DNA from: Alitta virens
Lineage: Eukaryota > Annelida > Polychaeta > Phyllodocida > Nereididae
Length of the DNA: 64,000 nt
Direction of reading: 5' to 3'
NCBI GenBank assembly: GCA_932294295.1
Contig: OW028580.1
Span: forward strand, 36,277,336-36,341,335
Positions 34,874 through 45,915 of the stretch are shown in pieces. Both the position numbers and the translations under genes were made by a program. The notes below the pieces were generated by a model. It saw only the letters and a program-made list of their open reading frames with translations, did no database searches and was not told where the DNA came from. How positions within the stretch are numbered: the first letter of the stretch is position 1; each line of letters opens with the position of its first letter.

Positions 34874-35137
34874 TAGTTAGTTAGTTAGTTAGTTAGTGTT
34901 ATTGTTTAACGCCTCATCAGCACCTGAGTGGGCTATGTAGAGGCTCTCTGGGGTAAGATTGATTATCTATAGTTGGTAGTAGAAACTAGAAGCATGTAAA
35001 AAATCAATAATTGTCTGCGTTGGATAGCTGGAGCAGCTTGTGCAATGCGCACTGTCCTGTTTTAGCCACTGGGGATAGAGGACTTCACCCCAAGTGTTTC
35101 CACCCTCGCCGCGGGGAGGCCCAGGACCTTCGAGGGC
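34874..35137 (-). mobile_element. SINE-B, longest copy
   Basis: The minus-strand 3' end is TGCTGATGAGGCGTTAAACAAT followed by a (CTAA)n tail. The 5' part contains TGGGCCTCCCCGCGGCGAGG. TCGAGGCCCTGGGC occurs at both ends (about 34860 and 35138), a likely target duplication. No clear tRNA boxes are visible, so it may be a SINE with another type of head or a short piece of a LINE 3' end. Confidence 0.65.
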
Positions 35138-35544
35138 TCGAGGCCCTGGGCAGGGGGGAGACCTGCCAAAAGCCAAGAGATCTGAGGGCCCAAATGACAA
35201 GTGCCTTATGTATCAAGAGAATAGATGCAAGGCCAGAAAGGGTTGCCATAGGAAGCATGTCTGTCTCGTGTGCGGAGGCCCAGAGGGATTTAGTTAGTAT
35301 GTAAAGTACTACACCCCTAGCCCCGAGCTGCTTGAGCTGGTCCGCGACTGGGCTCTCTTGCTTAAGGCCAACCAGGCAGTCAGTTGTGTTGTCTATATTG
35401 CCACAGGTGACAATGTAGCAGCCGACAGGCTTAACCGAGGTCAGCTGGATGAATTTCTCACAGAAGGTTACTCTGTGTTAGGCCGCGTCTGCCCTGCAAA
35501 TGTGTGTCATTTGGGCAGTATGATTTCTTTTCCCCATTTCAGAG

Positions 35545-36655
35545 TTGGATCGGCGAGCACAATCACTAGTTGCAACTGCGTTAGCGTACAACTCATGTAA
35601 AGTCTAATGCACCGGTGTCAGACATCACCTAAAATTCTGTCAGCATTATCACACTGAACCACTGCATCTAACAGAGATATTGGTATTACATTTTATTGCC
35701 TATCTCTCTATCTATTCCATTCGCTCTATCAAGGTCCATCTGGCAGGTATCAAATCCTGGGTCAATGCCATGGGGGCGCCTCCCCCGCATATTATACAGT
35801 CCATGTCAATAAGGCCCCGAAGTCCCTAGACAGGCGGCACCTGGGTCTCCAGTCTGCCGCCTCTGTATCTTATGATATGGGGTGGGTGATTAGGGCTTTA
35901 CGTCCTGTATTTCTGCACCTGAAGGGCTAATTAGGACAGGCAGACACCATGGCAATGAGACGAAGGATGAAACAACCATCCAACTTAGGCTCGACCGGGA
36001 ATTGAACCCAGGACCCAGCGGTTGGAAGCCAAGAGCACTACCTCTGAGCTAGGCCCCTGCCCCGTATCTTATGATATGAGGATCTCTCTGATAATTATGA
36101 AAATTCAATGACAGCCACGGCAATGACATTGGCCTTTTTTGCATGCCTTAGAGCGTGAGGGTATACTTATAACCTGCAGGTTTCTCCGACTTTGCTTGCC
36201 TCGCAAATAAAGTTTTTTGAGCTTGCCACCCCTGCACTGCACAGTAGAAGTTAAGTCTGTCAAGAATACTATTAAGGGTTTCACAGTAGTAGTCGGCTGC
36301 TCTCGTGCGCATGTTTGTACTCACTGTAATCTCAAGGCGTACCTGTCCCTTAGGCCGGCTGGTCTAGCTACGCCGCTTGACTTTGCACTAAGCACCTCCC
36401 CAATAACGCATGATTCCCTCTCATGAGGAATGAAGGTGAGGTTTGCTGCTCTAGGCTATGATGTGTCTTGTATTACCCCGCATTCCGCTTAGAGCCGGCT
36501 CCGCCACAGATGCTGCGCATAATCAACTACCTGACTCCTTTATCAAAAGGCTCGGCTGCTGACGCTCCAGCGCCTATTTCAATTATATCAGGCCTTCCAC
36601 TGCAGTGCAGGCCACTGCAGCAGCGAAACTCACCTCAGGCTTGCATCTAGCACCT
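35545..36655 (+). pseudogene. Tyrosine recombinase pseudogene of the DIRS-like element
   Basis: The N-terminal core-binding part shows LDRRAQSLVATALAYNS and SIKVHLAGIKSWVNAMG. After a SINE insertion the catalytic part shows VKNTIKGFTVVVGCSRAHVC, then an HS-x-R-type box region spelled ITPHSA and RAGSATDAAHNQLPDSF in two frames, and a tyrosine box SSAYFNYI. Family members cut and rejoin DNA through that tyrosine. Frameshifts and stops inactivate it. Confidence 0.6.
35880..36063 (-). mobile_element. SINE-A copy in the recombinase pseudogene
   Basis: Perfect 15-bp target duplication GTATCTTATGATATG at 35865-35879 and 36064-36078. Tail is CACCC-type. Confidence 0.9.
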
Positions 36656-36659
36656 CCTC

Positions 36660-38495
36660 CACATTAATCTTTAATCCTCATCTAATATTTACCCATTATA
36701 TATTCTAACATCTATAAACTTGTCTAGAACAATTCATCAGTCCCTACATGTAGATGTAGGGACTGATTCCAAACCATAGGTTTTTTCAGGCATTTTCAAA
36801 AAGTCCCTTTGTCAAAAATGGCGACTTTAAGAATAAAACAAATTTTCGGACACAATCTGCTCAGTCAAAGCTGTAGGCAATATATATGTCCGTGTGAATT
36901 ATTGGCCACTAAGCTGGCTTAATAACCACAAAATTCTACAAAGATTGCGATTAAAATAACACTGAAAAAGTTGTGATGGTCACACCGTCCTCAAAAATTA
37001 CACAGAATAATGAATCAGCACCTATGACATCACAAGCCATTTCTCATGATAAGACAAGATTTTGCATCACAAAGCCACAGTAAACACTTGTTCTTACTTG
37101 AAATGACATCTTCTAAACACATTAACATACCTTGAAATGCAATAATTATCCATTTTTAAGTTGCAATCGGTTCCGTTCCATCTTGTTTACTTGTTCACGA
37201 CGCAACGTCGTGGTGGTACGCGTGTGGATATTAGAGATTACAAAAGTAAGAAATCATTGAAGATGCATAAGAAAAATATGTTTGTGCTGAAAACAATTCT
37301 TAAAAAGCTGATTACTGCTCTTCAAGATTATGTTTGTCGTAAAGCATGTCAAATGATTTTTTTTTTTGCTGAATCATCAGAGATTATATCTTCAGAGGGC
37401 GCTGCAGTGACGTGACAGGTGCGCCACCACGCATACATTTAATATCCTGAAATATATGATTTTTAGCACTAAAATAGTGGATTTGTTTTATTGTAACAAT
37501 TCTAGATTAAAATAAAACGAAAACAAGGTCGGTTTCTTAAAAAAACAACAGCTGACATTTTTTTTTTATCTTAGAGACTAATTGTGTGTGGACGATTTGT
37601 ACGACATCAAAAAATCACGGATTTTGCGAGGCCTGAATTCTACTGGTCAGATCTTCACCAAATTTGGTTTGTAAGTTGCGCTTTTGTATTGCGGTTCTAA
37701 TGGTGTGCCATTTATAGCTGTACTTCCAAAATTGTACGAAAGCGCAAGTTAAAACGGTTTTGGCAGGATTTCCTTATGTTGTGAGACCGCGCTAGTGGGC
37801 ATCCACAAACACAAGCATGTACCTTATCATTCTTTCTACCAGTAAATGTGGCAAACTGTTTCCACTCAAGCCAATCATGTGTTCTTGTTCTTTCTTGTCT
37901 TGGGTTAACGGCATCTTGGTCAAGGCAACCCTCACTCCAGGCAGTGGCGTCTGGCCGCCGGAGTCATGTGATGCTGGCAACCAATAGGAAAGGCCCGCCG
38001 GGCTAATCCACCTGTTTCTGGCATTTGAGCAGCTCCCTCCAGTTCACTGGTCATTCATATTTTTCTTCCCACCCTCCCTATCCTTAAAATTAAAACCATT
38101 TCCTTTTTTTTATTACTATTTCAAATTGTTACATGTCACTCCTTGAAACCTTTTCGGGATTTTGCATTCTAATATGTATTTTATATTGTGTTCCCCCCTA
38201 TGAGTGTACACAAACACAAGCATTTACCTTATTATTCCACTCCAGCAAATCATGTGTTCCTGTTGTTTCTTATCCGTTAATATTGGTAATTGTCCTTTTC
38301 TTGTCTTACTCTGTATTCAATTTACATGACTAATGTATATTGTGTGGTAAACCTATTGTTTTTTCTATTACTAACAAAATATTTTTTTATTTACTGTTTA
38401 ATATTCATAAATTGTTATTTATTTGACTGTCTGCCTGTTGATGTTACTATAGTGCACTGTTCCTGAGACCAACAAGCCTTTCTGGGTTTTATTGT
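36660..38495. other. Unassigned sequence with a hairpin and two related blocks
   Basis: A 30-bp hairpin TCAGTCCCTACATGTAGATG... lies at 36737-36766 (12-bp arms). A block starting ACAAACACAAGCATGTACCT at about 37802 recurs in diverged form at about 38211, each copy continuing to a TCATGTGTTC string. No accepted gene. Confidence 0.45.
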
Positions 38496-38499
38496 CTCA

Positions 38500-39190
38500 T
38501 AGATGTGGAAAAAAAGCCAAAAACAAAGCCCAGAAGCCATTCTTTTAAACAACGAAAGAAAAGGCAATATCAGCAGCTAAACCGTGAAATATGGAAATTT
38601 TACTTGGTAGAAGTCAAGCAGATTGCTGGAAACATTGGAATAAATTAAAGAAGCTAGGCAATAACCAGTCGAATGGACCAGACCTAATAACTTTTCATGA
38701 TTACATTAAGCAACAGTCCAACCATCCTTCCTGTGACTACTTTGATAAAGATAATATGGAAACTTGTTTACTCATTGCAATCCACTCCATAAGTGTGCAA
38801 TAATATAGCATCACAAATTTGTGACTCTGTGACAACAGAGGAGGAAGTGGCCCTACACTTTAGAAAACTAAAGAATAATAAAGCTGCAGGGATTGATAGT
38901 ATTACTATAAGTACGCTAGTGAAAAACTCCATTTTGTGCCATAATTACTTATTTGATAAAGGGGAATACCCTACACAATGGTCTGAGGGACTGATAAATG
39001 CCGTACATAAAAAGGGGACCGCTCCAATCCGGACAACTACAGAAAAGTTACCATAAATGTTGTAATGGGAAAAATCTTTGACTCTCTTGGATTCTTAATA
39101 GTAGAATTTATTATAAAAATAAAGCTTTGATTCTTGACGACCCCTGCCATTTTGGGTTTACTCCTGGAGCTGATACTGTTGTGAACAATT
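38500..39190 (+). pseudogene. Decayed LINE reverse transcriptase fragment
   Basis: Frames at 38591-38803 and 38793-39056 carry the region before and at the start of a reverse transcriptase: VALHFRKLKNNKAAGIDSIT is the typical NKAAGxD box, and EYPTQWSEGLINAVHKKG follows. A fragment DDPCHFGFTPGADTV appears near 39135. Frameshifts break it. It resembles, but is not identical to, the LINE at 50.6-54.4 kb. Confidence 0.7.
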
Positions 39191-39235
39191 GTTCACAGTT
39201 GAGCTAAGTTAAGCTGCGCTACAGTTTTATGTTTC

Positions 39236-39370
39236 ACACCTTTCGCCACACTTCCTTTTCCACCTTGTGCCTGCCTTCGCACAAGTCCATCTCCAGCAGG
39301 TCCTTCAGGTTGTTGTCAATTTCTGTGCCCTGCAGGAAGACATCCTTTTCATAGGCACTCTTCATGGAAA
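39236..39370 (-). CDS. Short coding-like remnant next to the ATPase fragment
   Basis: On the minus strand an ATG at about 39370 opens a highly charged frame (MKSAYEKDVFLQGTEIDNNL ... KVEKEVWRKV) ending in TGA near 39236. It looks coding by composition and lies downstream of the ATPase fragment on the same strand. It may belong to the same Maverick-like element. Product unknown. Confidence 0.3.
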
Positions 39371-39463
39371 TTTTGGCACGGTGTTGTTGTTATGCAGTTT
39401 GGCAAGGAGGCTTCACAAGTAAGACCATCAGCAGTGCATTATGCCATACATGTATTCCTTGGC

Positions 39464-39905
39464 TCACCAAAAAATGTCACTGTCTTGAAAAACTTCCACA
39501 TATTTAGTGATTAAATTGATTGTCATTTGTTTCTTACCTTGAACGAAAGCATTCTGTACAATAAAGAAGCAACTACAGAACATGTGGTGGCTTATCCTAG
39601 TGAAAATTAGTTCCACAACCTGAGAATTGCATGCCTCATCCATTAAATCATCTATGATTATCATGGTGTGTATTTTTGAATCAGTGAATTGCATAAATTC
39701 TTCCTCTGAAGGGAGTCCTTGTTGGAAGCTAATGTTTTCTATCTCTTGTTTCATTTGGTTATAATTATCTTGCCATATTCTGTAGTAATATCTTATTTTT
39801 ACTGGTGGATGTTCACCAAATAGCTTATTTCTATTCTGTAATACTCTGAGAATAAATCTCATTTCACAGATCCAGATTGTCCACTCAAAATATGTGTGGA
39901 ACCAG
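39464..39905 (-). pseudogene. Maverick/Polinton-like packaging ATPase fragment
   Basis: The 132-codon frame shows a Walker B-like acidic strand (MIIIDDLMDEA), then ELIFTRISHHM and the glutamine sensor block FIVQNAFVQGKKQ, in the spacing seen in FtsK/HerA-type ATPases of Maverick/Polinton elements and related viruses. The P-loop (GQSGSVK) is found just upstream at about 39880 but in another frame with a changed glycine and a following stop, so the gene is broken. In intact relatives this ATPase packs DNA into capsids. No capsid or DNA polymerase gene was found nearby. Confidence 0.6.
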
Positions 39906-40492
39906 GATTAAACTCTTACATGTTGTATTTTCAACTGCTTACTATAAAATGGAGGAAAGCAACACCTGCACACTTCTTATAGTACTATATATTTACTAAT
40001 GTATAATGTACAGAATTAGACTCTAATAAATTCACAGGGATTTATTAAGGATAGACAGATCTTGTAAGATCAACCCCCTGAAAATATTTGAATATCTTTT
40101 CATTGGGGGGTGTTGGTGTACAATTGATTGTGGTTTGGAGTTAGTTTTATTTTTCCTAATCATTGGATAATGACTACACCCAAATAATCAACACATTCAT
40201 CATTCCAACTGAACATGCATGAAGATGAAAATTTTTTTGTGAATTCATGAAAAGGATGAAATCAGACAGATATATAGATAGATTATTACTTTTTTAAACC
40301 TTTGCGTTGAAACAACTTCAAGGTTATATTTGTTTTAATATTTTTAAAATATCATATTTTAATAGGACCTTCCTAAAAGAAACCGTACTGACAATCTTCG
40401 TGGTCTTTTGGATCATCAAAATCACAAATTGTTTCGCTTCCAAATGGAACTGTTTCCAAAAGTTCATTCCATTCAGATTCCAAATTCTGGAA

Positions 40493-40865
40493 TTATTTAA
40501 ATTTCAGTGCAATTCCTGGATATCCAGGAAGGAGCTTTGGGTCTTGTCGTGGCCTGAAAAACTTTCTGATAGACAAACACTTGACATCTGGATTGATTTG
40601 AACGAAATATCTTTTTCTAAAAAGAAGGAAATATTCATTTTCCAGCTCCCCAACCTTACAATCGCTCGTAGCACGACGCACATCTTCAAAAATTCTGGCT
40701 AACACTATTAACTCTCCATTGGTAATTCTCATTCCTTTCTCATGATTTGAAGGTTTCTGATATCACCAATATCCACGACTTGAGTAGAACACTTACTTTA
40801 GCTCCTGTGTTAGTCATGTTATAGAAAGTTGTGCTTTTTGTTGCCATGGTAAGGTAGGAAGTGAT
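40493..40865 (-). pseudogene. PC4/p15-like domain reading frame
   Basis: The minus-strand frame at 40493-40732 contains FVQINPDVKCLSIRKFF and a following RPRQDP..LPGYPGIALKF. These fit the C-terminal single-stranded-DNA-binding domain of the transcription coactivator PC4/p15 (an IRKFF strand, then P-G-x-x-GIxL). An upstream start ATGGCAACAAAAAGC at about 40840-40865 is separated by a frameshift. It lies about 600 bp upstream of the ATPase fragment on the same strand, so both may come from one Maverick-type element. A decayed host gene copy is the alternative. Confidence 0.45.
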
Positions 40866-41059
40866 GCTCTCCTTCTGTTCAGCTTTTATTCTGATTCTGA
40901 GCTAGCTTCTCCCTCTGAAATGCCGAGTTCTCCTTAGATTCTTAAGTCATGTGACTTCTCGGAAGTGTCTTGCATCATGGTGGTGCAATATCAAAGTTTC
41001 ACCCCTCTGCTTCTGTTGTATGTGTGAGTGATAGGGGTTAAGTGAACCTATCAAGTTTT

Positions 41060-43040
41060 TGACCTTCTGTGACCTTCATTGACCCCTACATTTTTGGAGG
41101 GGCGGGAAGACGAAACGAAACTGAATCTTAGTAAGCTCACAAGCTCTACAACCTACTACTGTGGACTGCGTTTGCACAAGTTTGTCAGTAACTCAAGGAA
41201 GGTGTTAGAAACGATTCCTGCAGAGGATCATGCTGATGCGGTGAAAGAACTAGATTTAACTCACGATCCATTACCTATGAAGCGTGAGTTTCGAGTGAGA
41301 TGGGGTATCGATCTGATACATTTCAGTTCAGGATAACTGTTAACAATGACAAGCATTCCAGACGTGGGATTCTCAGCATTGTGTGCTCCATATTCGATCC
41401 CCTTGGGTTCATAGCCCCAGTAGTGTTACAAGGTGGGTGGGTAGGTGATTTGGGCTTTACGTCCTGTATTTCTGCACCAGTTGGGCTAATTAGGACAGGC
41501 AGAGACCATGGCAATGAGACGAAGGATGCAACAGCCATCCAACTTAGGCTCGACCGGGAATCGAACCCGGGACCCAGCGGTTGGAAGCCCAGAGCGCTAC
41601 CTCTGAGCTAGGGCCCCGCCCCATCCAACTTAGGCTCGACCGGGAATTGAACCTGGGACCCAGCGGTTGGAAGCCCAGAGGGCTACCTCTGAGCTAGGCC
41701 CCCGCCCCTAGTGTTACAAGGTAAGCTCAGTATGCAAGAAATGTGCAGGGATAAGGTTGGTTGGGATGACCCTTTGCCAGATCACACCTGATATCCCCAT
41801 GGGCAAGTTGGCTGGAAAGCTTGCCTAAAGTTGAATCATTTGCTGTTGATCGCTGCTTCAAGCCAAAGAACTTCGGCCAGGCGAGTCTGAATTACACCTC
41901 TTTTCAGATGCCTCAACAGTAGGTCATGGTCAACGTGATTATTTACACTTGGTCGATGAAAGAAATCAAGTGCATTGTTCGTTTGTAATGGCTAATAAGT
42001 CTCGAGTGGCCCCACTACAATTCCATGGGCTGGAGTTGGCAGCTGCAGTTTTGTCAGTTGAGGTGAGTCAACAACTTCAAAAGGAACTTGATCATAAGGT
42101 AAAAGCATTTTACTGAACAGACAACAAGGCTGTAATAGGTTACATTGGCAATGAATCAAAGAGGTTTCACATATATGTTGCTAACAGAGTTCAGAAAATC
42201 CAAAATGGAACAGACAAGGATCAGTGGAAGTATGTATCCACTAAGGAAAATCCTGCAGACAATGTATCACGAGGTGCAAACGCAGATCAATTGTTGGAAT
42301 CAAATTGGTTCACTGGACCTTCGTTTCTGTGGGGTTTAGAGATTGGCCAAGAGCAAGAGCTGATTTCACTGTTACAGATAATGATCCTGAGGTAAAACAA
42401 TCTCTGTGTTTGTCAGTATTGTCTTCTGGGAATGATCTACTAGACACATTCACTTCCTGGACGAATGCCACAAGGATTACTGTAATCTGTCTTAGATTCA
42501 TTCAGAATGTCAAGTCACACTGCAGACGATCTATTTGTCTGGAGGACATTGTCAAGGCTGAAGTGTTACTGGTAAAACAGGCCCAACTAGCAGTGTTTTC
42601 AGAAGATATTGCTTGTCTCAAGGCAGGCAAGCCTGTTAACAGATCCAGTAAGTTGAAGAGATTGGACCCCTTCTTGGACAACAATGGTATCTTGTGAGTT
42701 GGAGGCCGTATTCAACAAGGCATGCTATCCTTTAAATTAAAGCACCCAGTGTTCTTACCTAAATCTCATGTGGTGACAGATCTGTTAGTGTGGCACTTCA
42801 ATGAAAAACATCACCAAGGGAGAAGTATCACCACAAATATGATCAGAAGTCATGGATACTGGATACTTGGAATTAGTTCTGTAGTGTCCAAGCTTGTGTA
42901 TAATTGTGTAACTTGTAGGTTGTATCGGAGGTCACCTGAAGGTCAGAAGATGGGGGACATTCCAGCAGACCAATTGGAACCTGTTTATTTTGGTCCCTTT
43001 TACATCTGTGAAGGTCGCAAAGAGGTCAAGAGGTAAGTGG
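41060..43040 (+). pseudogene. BEL/Pao-type LTR retrotransposon pol fragment
   Basis: The order of parts matches BEL/Pao pol. The end of the reverse transcriptase and connection shows HKFVSNSRKVLETIP, SRRGILSIVCSIFDPLGFIA and a WDDPLP segment. An RNase H region at 41880-42130 has LHLFSDASTVGHG and VAPLQFHGLELAAAV and, read in frame, an FYTDN box. An integrase N-terminal zinc domain at 42720-42935 has the H-x-H-C-x2-C pattern. Sequence ends early in the integrase core (VYFGPFYICEGRKEVKR). Frameshifts, stops and a SINE insertion break it. No LTRs were recognised. Confidence 0.8.
41435..41708 (-). mobile_element. SINE-A with two tandem tRNA heads, in BEL/Pao pol
   Basis: Perfect 14-bp target duplication TAGTGTTACAAGGT at 41421-41434 and 41709-41722. 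The head region is present twice in tandem (about 41545-41620 and 41625-41700), so the double head was part of the inserted element or arose within it. Confidence 0.9.
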
Positions 43041-43044
43041 TCTT

Positions 43045-44450
43045 GTTTAAACTCTAGAGCTGCACATTCTGAGCGGAGTATGTTCAACCAGTAACTTTGG
43101 AGTTTTTTAATTACATAGATTTTAAAAATGCTTTACTCGTTACTGTTAATCAATCCGGTTTCATTAATAAAGTTATTTTGGAAATACTTCGCAATAGATA
43201 CCAGATAGAACACCAGTTATTGATCTGATATACTCCCTTCCATTGGCAAAGTGATTTCAGGACACTGGACTGCTGGGATTATCATATGTGTTATTGTTGG
43301 TTCTAGATAATCTTGAGTTTTAAATAATGGCAAAATAATTCTGCACAGAGATCAGATACTGTTTCACACAATCCAACTACACGTTATTAAATCATGTGCA
43401 ATTCAGCATCTACTACTCATTCTTTCTTGATGTAAATAGAATATTTTTTATCGACAACTCAAAAAGCAAAACATAAGTTCTAATATTTAATGATCACTTC
43501 ATGAGCTAAAATACACAACACCTAGCTTCTGAGGCACACCTGGCCATCAGAGCAAACATAGTTATTGCACATTATCAAAAGTACACTTAATTAACATAAT
43601 AATCACACAATGAGGGCGATAAATGATGTCACATTGTCATTCATAGCATAAGAGAGATAGATAATAAACATTGTGTGTTGTGCTAATCTGCCTACAAATC
43701 TAATGCACTAAAGCCGTCACGCTCCACTGACCACACAGATCATCAAGCTGCTTGATCTAGTTTCCCATCATGGATTTTTCCACTGATCCCTCCCTATCAT
43801 GAAATGGTATAGTCCCACCACACAAAATTGAAGGAGCACTAGCTCCAGGTCTCATTTGCACCTGTGTCATCATCTTAGAAACACTTTAAATAGTGTATTG
43901 AAGTAAGTAACTATTATATTACATTCATTGTATAATTATAGTAGATACAATGTACTCTGTATACTTAGATATATATTCAAGTGAAGTATTATACTGCTTA
44001 TAATCTGCTAATAAATATAATACAAACATGTGCTCAGCTAGTTAACCATGTGCTCAGCATTTGATTATGTACTTCATACAACATGGCTGCCAAGTGGCAT
44101 GGCTTGACCTTATTTCCTGTATATGTCATATTGTATTGTCAATCTGACCTTGTCATATTATTCAACAGGTTGTTTTAATATAACATAATCAGAATCATCG
44201 TTAGGTTTTGGATGAAGTTGTGAACTGGCTTAGCATCCAGCATCTTTGTGCATAGCACGTGTGCTAAAGACATATCTGTTCAACTTTACTACCACCAGAA
44301 TAACACCACATTGATTCAACATGATCTGGATCTGACAACAAGTCATCCCCAAGTGATCATTTGTGCTTCAGTGCTTCAAGTAACTAATGATAATCGAAAA
44401 TGTTAAAGAACTGTACATACATACTATTGGTGATCCAAAAATTGTGTATT
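43045..44450. other. Unassigned AT-rich sequence
   Basis: No accepted gene or repeat between the BEL/Pao fragment and the (TA)n tract. Confidence 0.45.
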
Positions 44451-44452
44451 GG

Positions 44453-44581
<129 letters not shown>

Positions 44582-44769
44582 GGAATGTTTGGAAAAATAA
44601 AAAAAATTTTGGAACAAAAAAAAGGACACATCTGAGGGGCATTTGATTGAATTGTAACTACCTACTTTAACTTAACTCCCGTAATGTCCGAAACATCTGA
44701 TCTACCCTTATTCCTGCTCAGGATCTACAACACAGGCCCCCTCGCCTTCTGTTGTCCTTCCCCTTACTG

Positions 44770-45045
44770 TTTGTTTGTTTGTGATTAGGGCTTTACGTCC
44801 TGTATTTTTGCACTAGTTGGGCTAATTAGGACAGGCAGAGACCATGGCAATGAGACGAAGGATGTAACAGCCATCCAACTTAGGCTCGACTGGGAATCGA
44901 ACCCGGGTGGGTAGGTGGGTGATTAGGGCTCTACATCCTGTATTTCTGCACCAGTTGGGCTAATTAGGACAGGCATGAACCATGAATCGAACCATGGACC
45001 CAGCGGTTGGAAGCCCAGAGCGCTACCTCTGAGCTAGGAACCCCA
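44770..45045 (-). mobile_element. Two joined SINE-A copies
   Basis: A first copy with a (GTTT)n-type tail is cut within its head at GGTTCGATTCC. A second, internally deleted copy follows directly, starting with its own CACCC-type tail. The order suggests nested insertion followed by deletion. Confidence 0.75.
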
Positions 45046-45175
45046 CTCTCGTTATTACAGTGCCTGTTGGCCTTTTATATAGCAGTTTCCGTCGTGATAG
45101 GTGTTTGATTGTGTTCTCATTATAACTTTTTCTTTTCAGCCTTGAAATGTTTCTCTGGCAGGAGAAATCTACAAG

Positions 45176-45240
45176 ATGGCGGCGGCCCTGAAGATTAGCC
45201 GCTGGAGCAGCGGGTTTGCTCGACCAACCCCACGTGCTAC
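45176..45240 (+). CDS. Candidate first coding exon of an unknown gene
   Basis: The ATG lies in AAGATGG (strong Kozak) and opens MAAALKISRWSSGFARPTPR, up to a perfect donor GCTAC|GTAAGT after 65 nt (phase 2). Two good acceptors lie just upstream (TTTTTCTTTTCAG to 45139, CTCTGGCAG to 45161), so the start exon would follow a 5' UTR intron. The peptide is basic, rich in A, R and S, and free of acidic residues, like a mitochondrial targeting sequence. I do not recognise the gene. The next exons are unproven; 45602-45648 is a phase-compatible candidate. Confidence 0.45.
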
Positions 45241-45601
45241 GTAAGTAGTCTTAAAGTCTTTATTTTAAATGTCAGATGCATATTATTTAATTAAAAGTTC
45301 AGGATAGGAGCTCAGTTTTGGTTTTTCTTTTTATTGGTAGGTTGTTCGGTATGAGGTGGTGAAAAAAGTTCTGATCGCCACGTACGGCTGCTATGTCTGC
45401 CTTCGCATCCGGGCCCAGTCTACCGTTCGTTGTTGTGAAGTTGAATTGTGCAATTGGACTACTCGGTCTAATCTAGATTACTACGTCAGCCTAGTACTCG
45501 TTGTTGCCATCTATGTATTGTGTTGAAACTTTTGTGCGCCTGATGTTTTACGTCCCAGGTAGCAATTTAGGATGATTTATATGTGATTTGTTCTATTGGA
45601 G

Positions 45602-45648
45602 TGATGAGTCGTGGATTTACGAGATGAGTGTCATCAAGGGCAAGAAAG
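45602..45648 (+). CDS. Possible second exon for the 45176 gene
   Basis: Between TTGGAG and a GTCAGT donor, the 47-nt segment completes the split threonine codon and reads DESWIYEMSVIKGKKG in the phase left by 45240. The acceptor tract (TTTGTTCTATTGGAG) is acceptable. No further exon was traced. Confidence 0.2.
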
Positions 45649-45819
45649 GTCAGTGTGTGTGACTGCTGGAATAGGATCACGATGGTACAATTTTAAACGA
45701 ACGCTGAAATCCAACAAAACAATCAACTGTGATATTACCTGAGATTTACGATGTAGATCTAGTTTTGATGCATATATTTATCCTTTTTGGCTCAATTGGG
45801 TGTACATTATATCTCATGT

Positions 45820-45915
45820 GGTGGTGGTGGTGGATTAGGGCTTTACGTCCTGTATTTCTGCACCTGATGGGCTAATTAGGACAGGCAAGGACCATGGGCA
45901 ATGAGACGAAGGATA
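45820..45915 (-). mobile_element. SINE-A, 5'-truncated copy
   Basis: Contains the tail, here (CCA)n, and the body to ATCCTTCGTCTC; the tRNA head is absent. No clear duplication read. Confidence 0.75.

Larger units (their letters stand above)
33660..36655 (+). pseudogene. Degenerate DIRS-like (tyrosine recombinase) retroelement
   Basis: Three decayed parts lie in the order of such elements. A gag-like region (33760-34380) is rich in S, R and G and broken by a SINE. A zinc-knuckle-like segment follows at 35200-35290 (spacing C-x7-C-x4-C-x5-C-x2-C). A fragment from the end of an RNase H domain is at 35310-35475 (IATGDNVAADRLNRGQ). Next is a tyrosine recombinase, 35545-36655. The reverse transcriptase proper is missing, apparently by internal deletion, since the zinc knuckle runs almost directly into the RNase H part. 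Stops, frameshifts and three later insertions show it is dead. Exact class within the tyrosine-recombinase elements is not settled. Confidence 0.55.

Noticed and set aside
37161..37415. 84-codon frame rich in K and R
   Set aside because: No splice context, domain or composition that separates it from chance.
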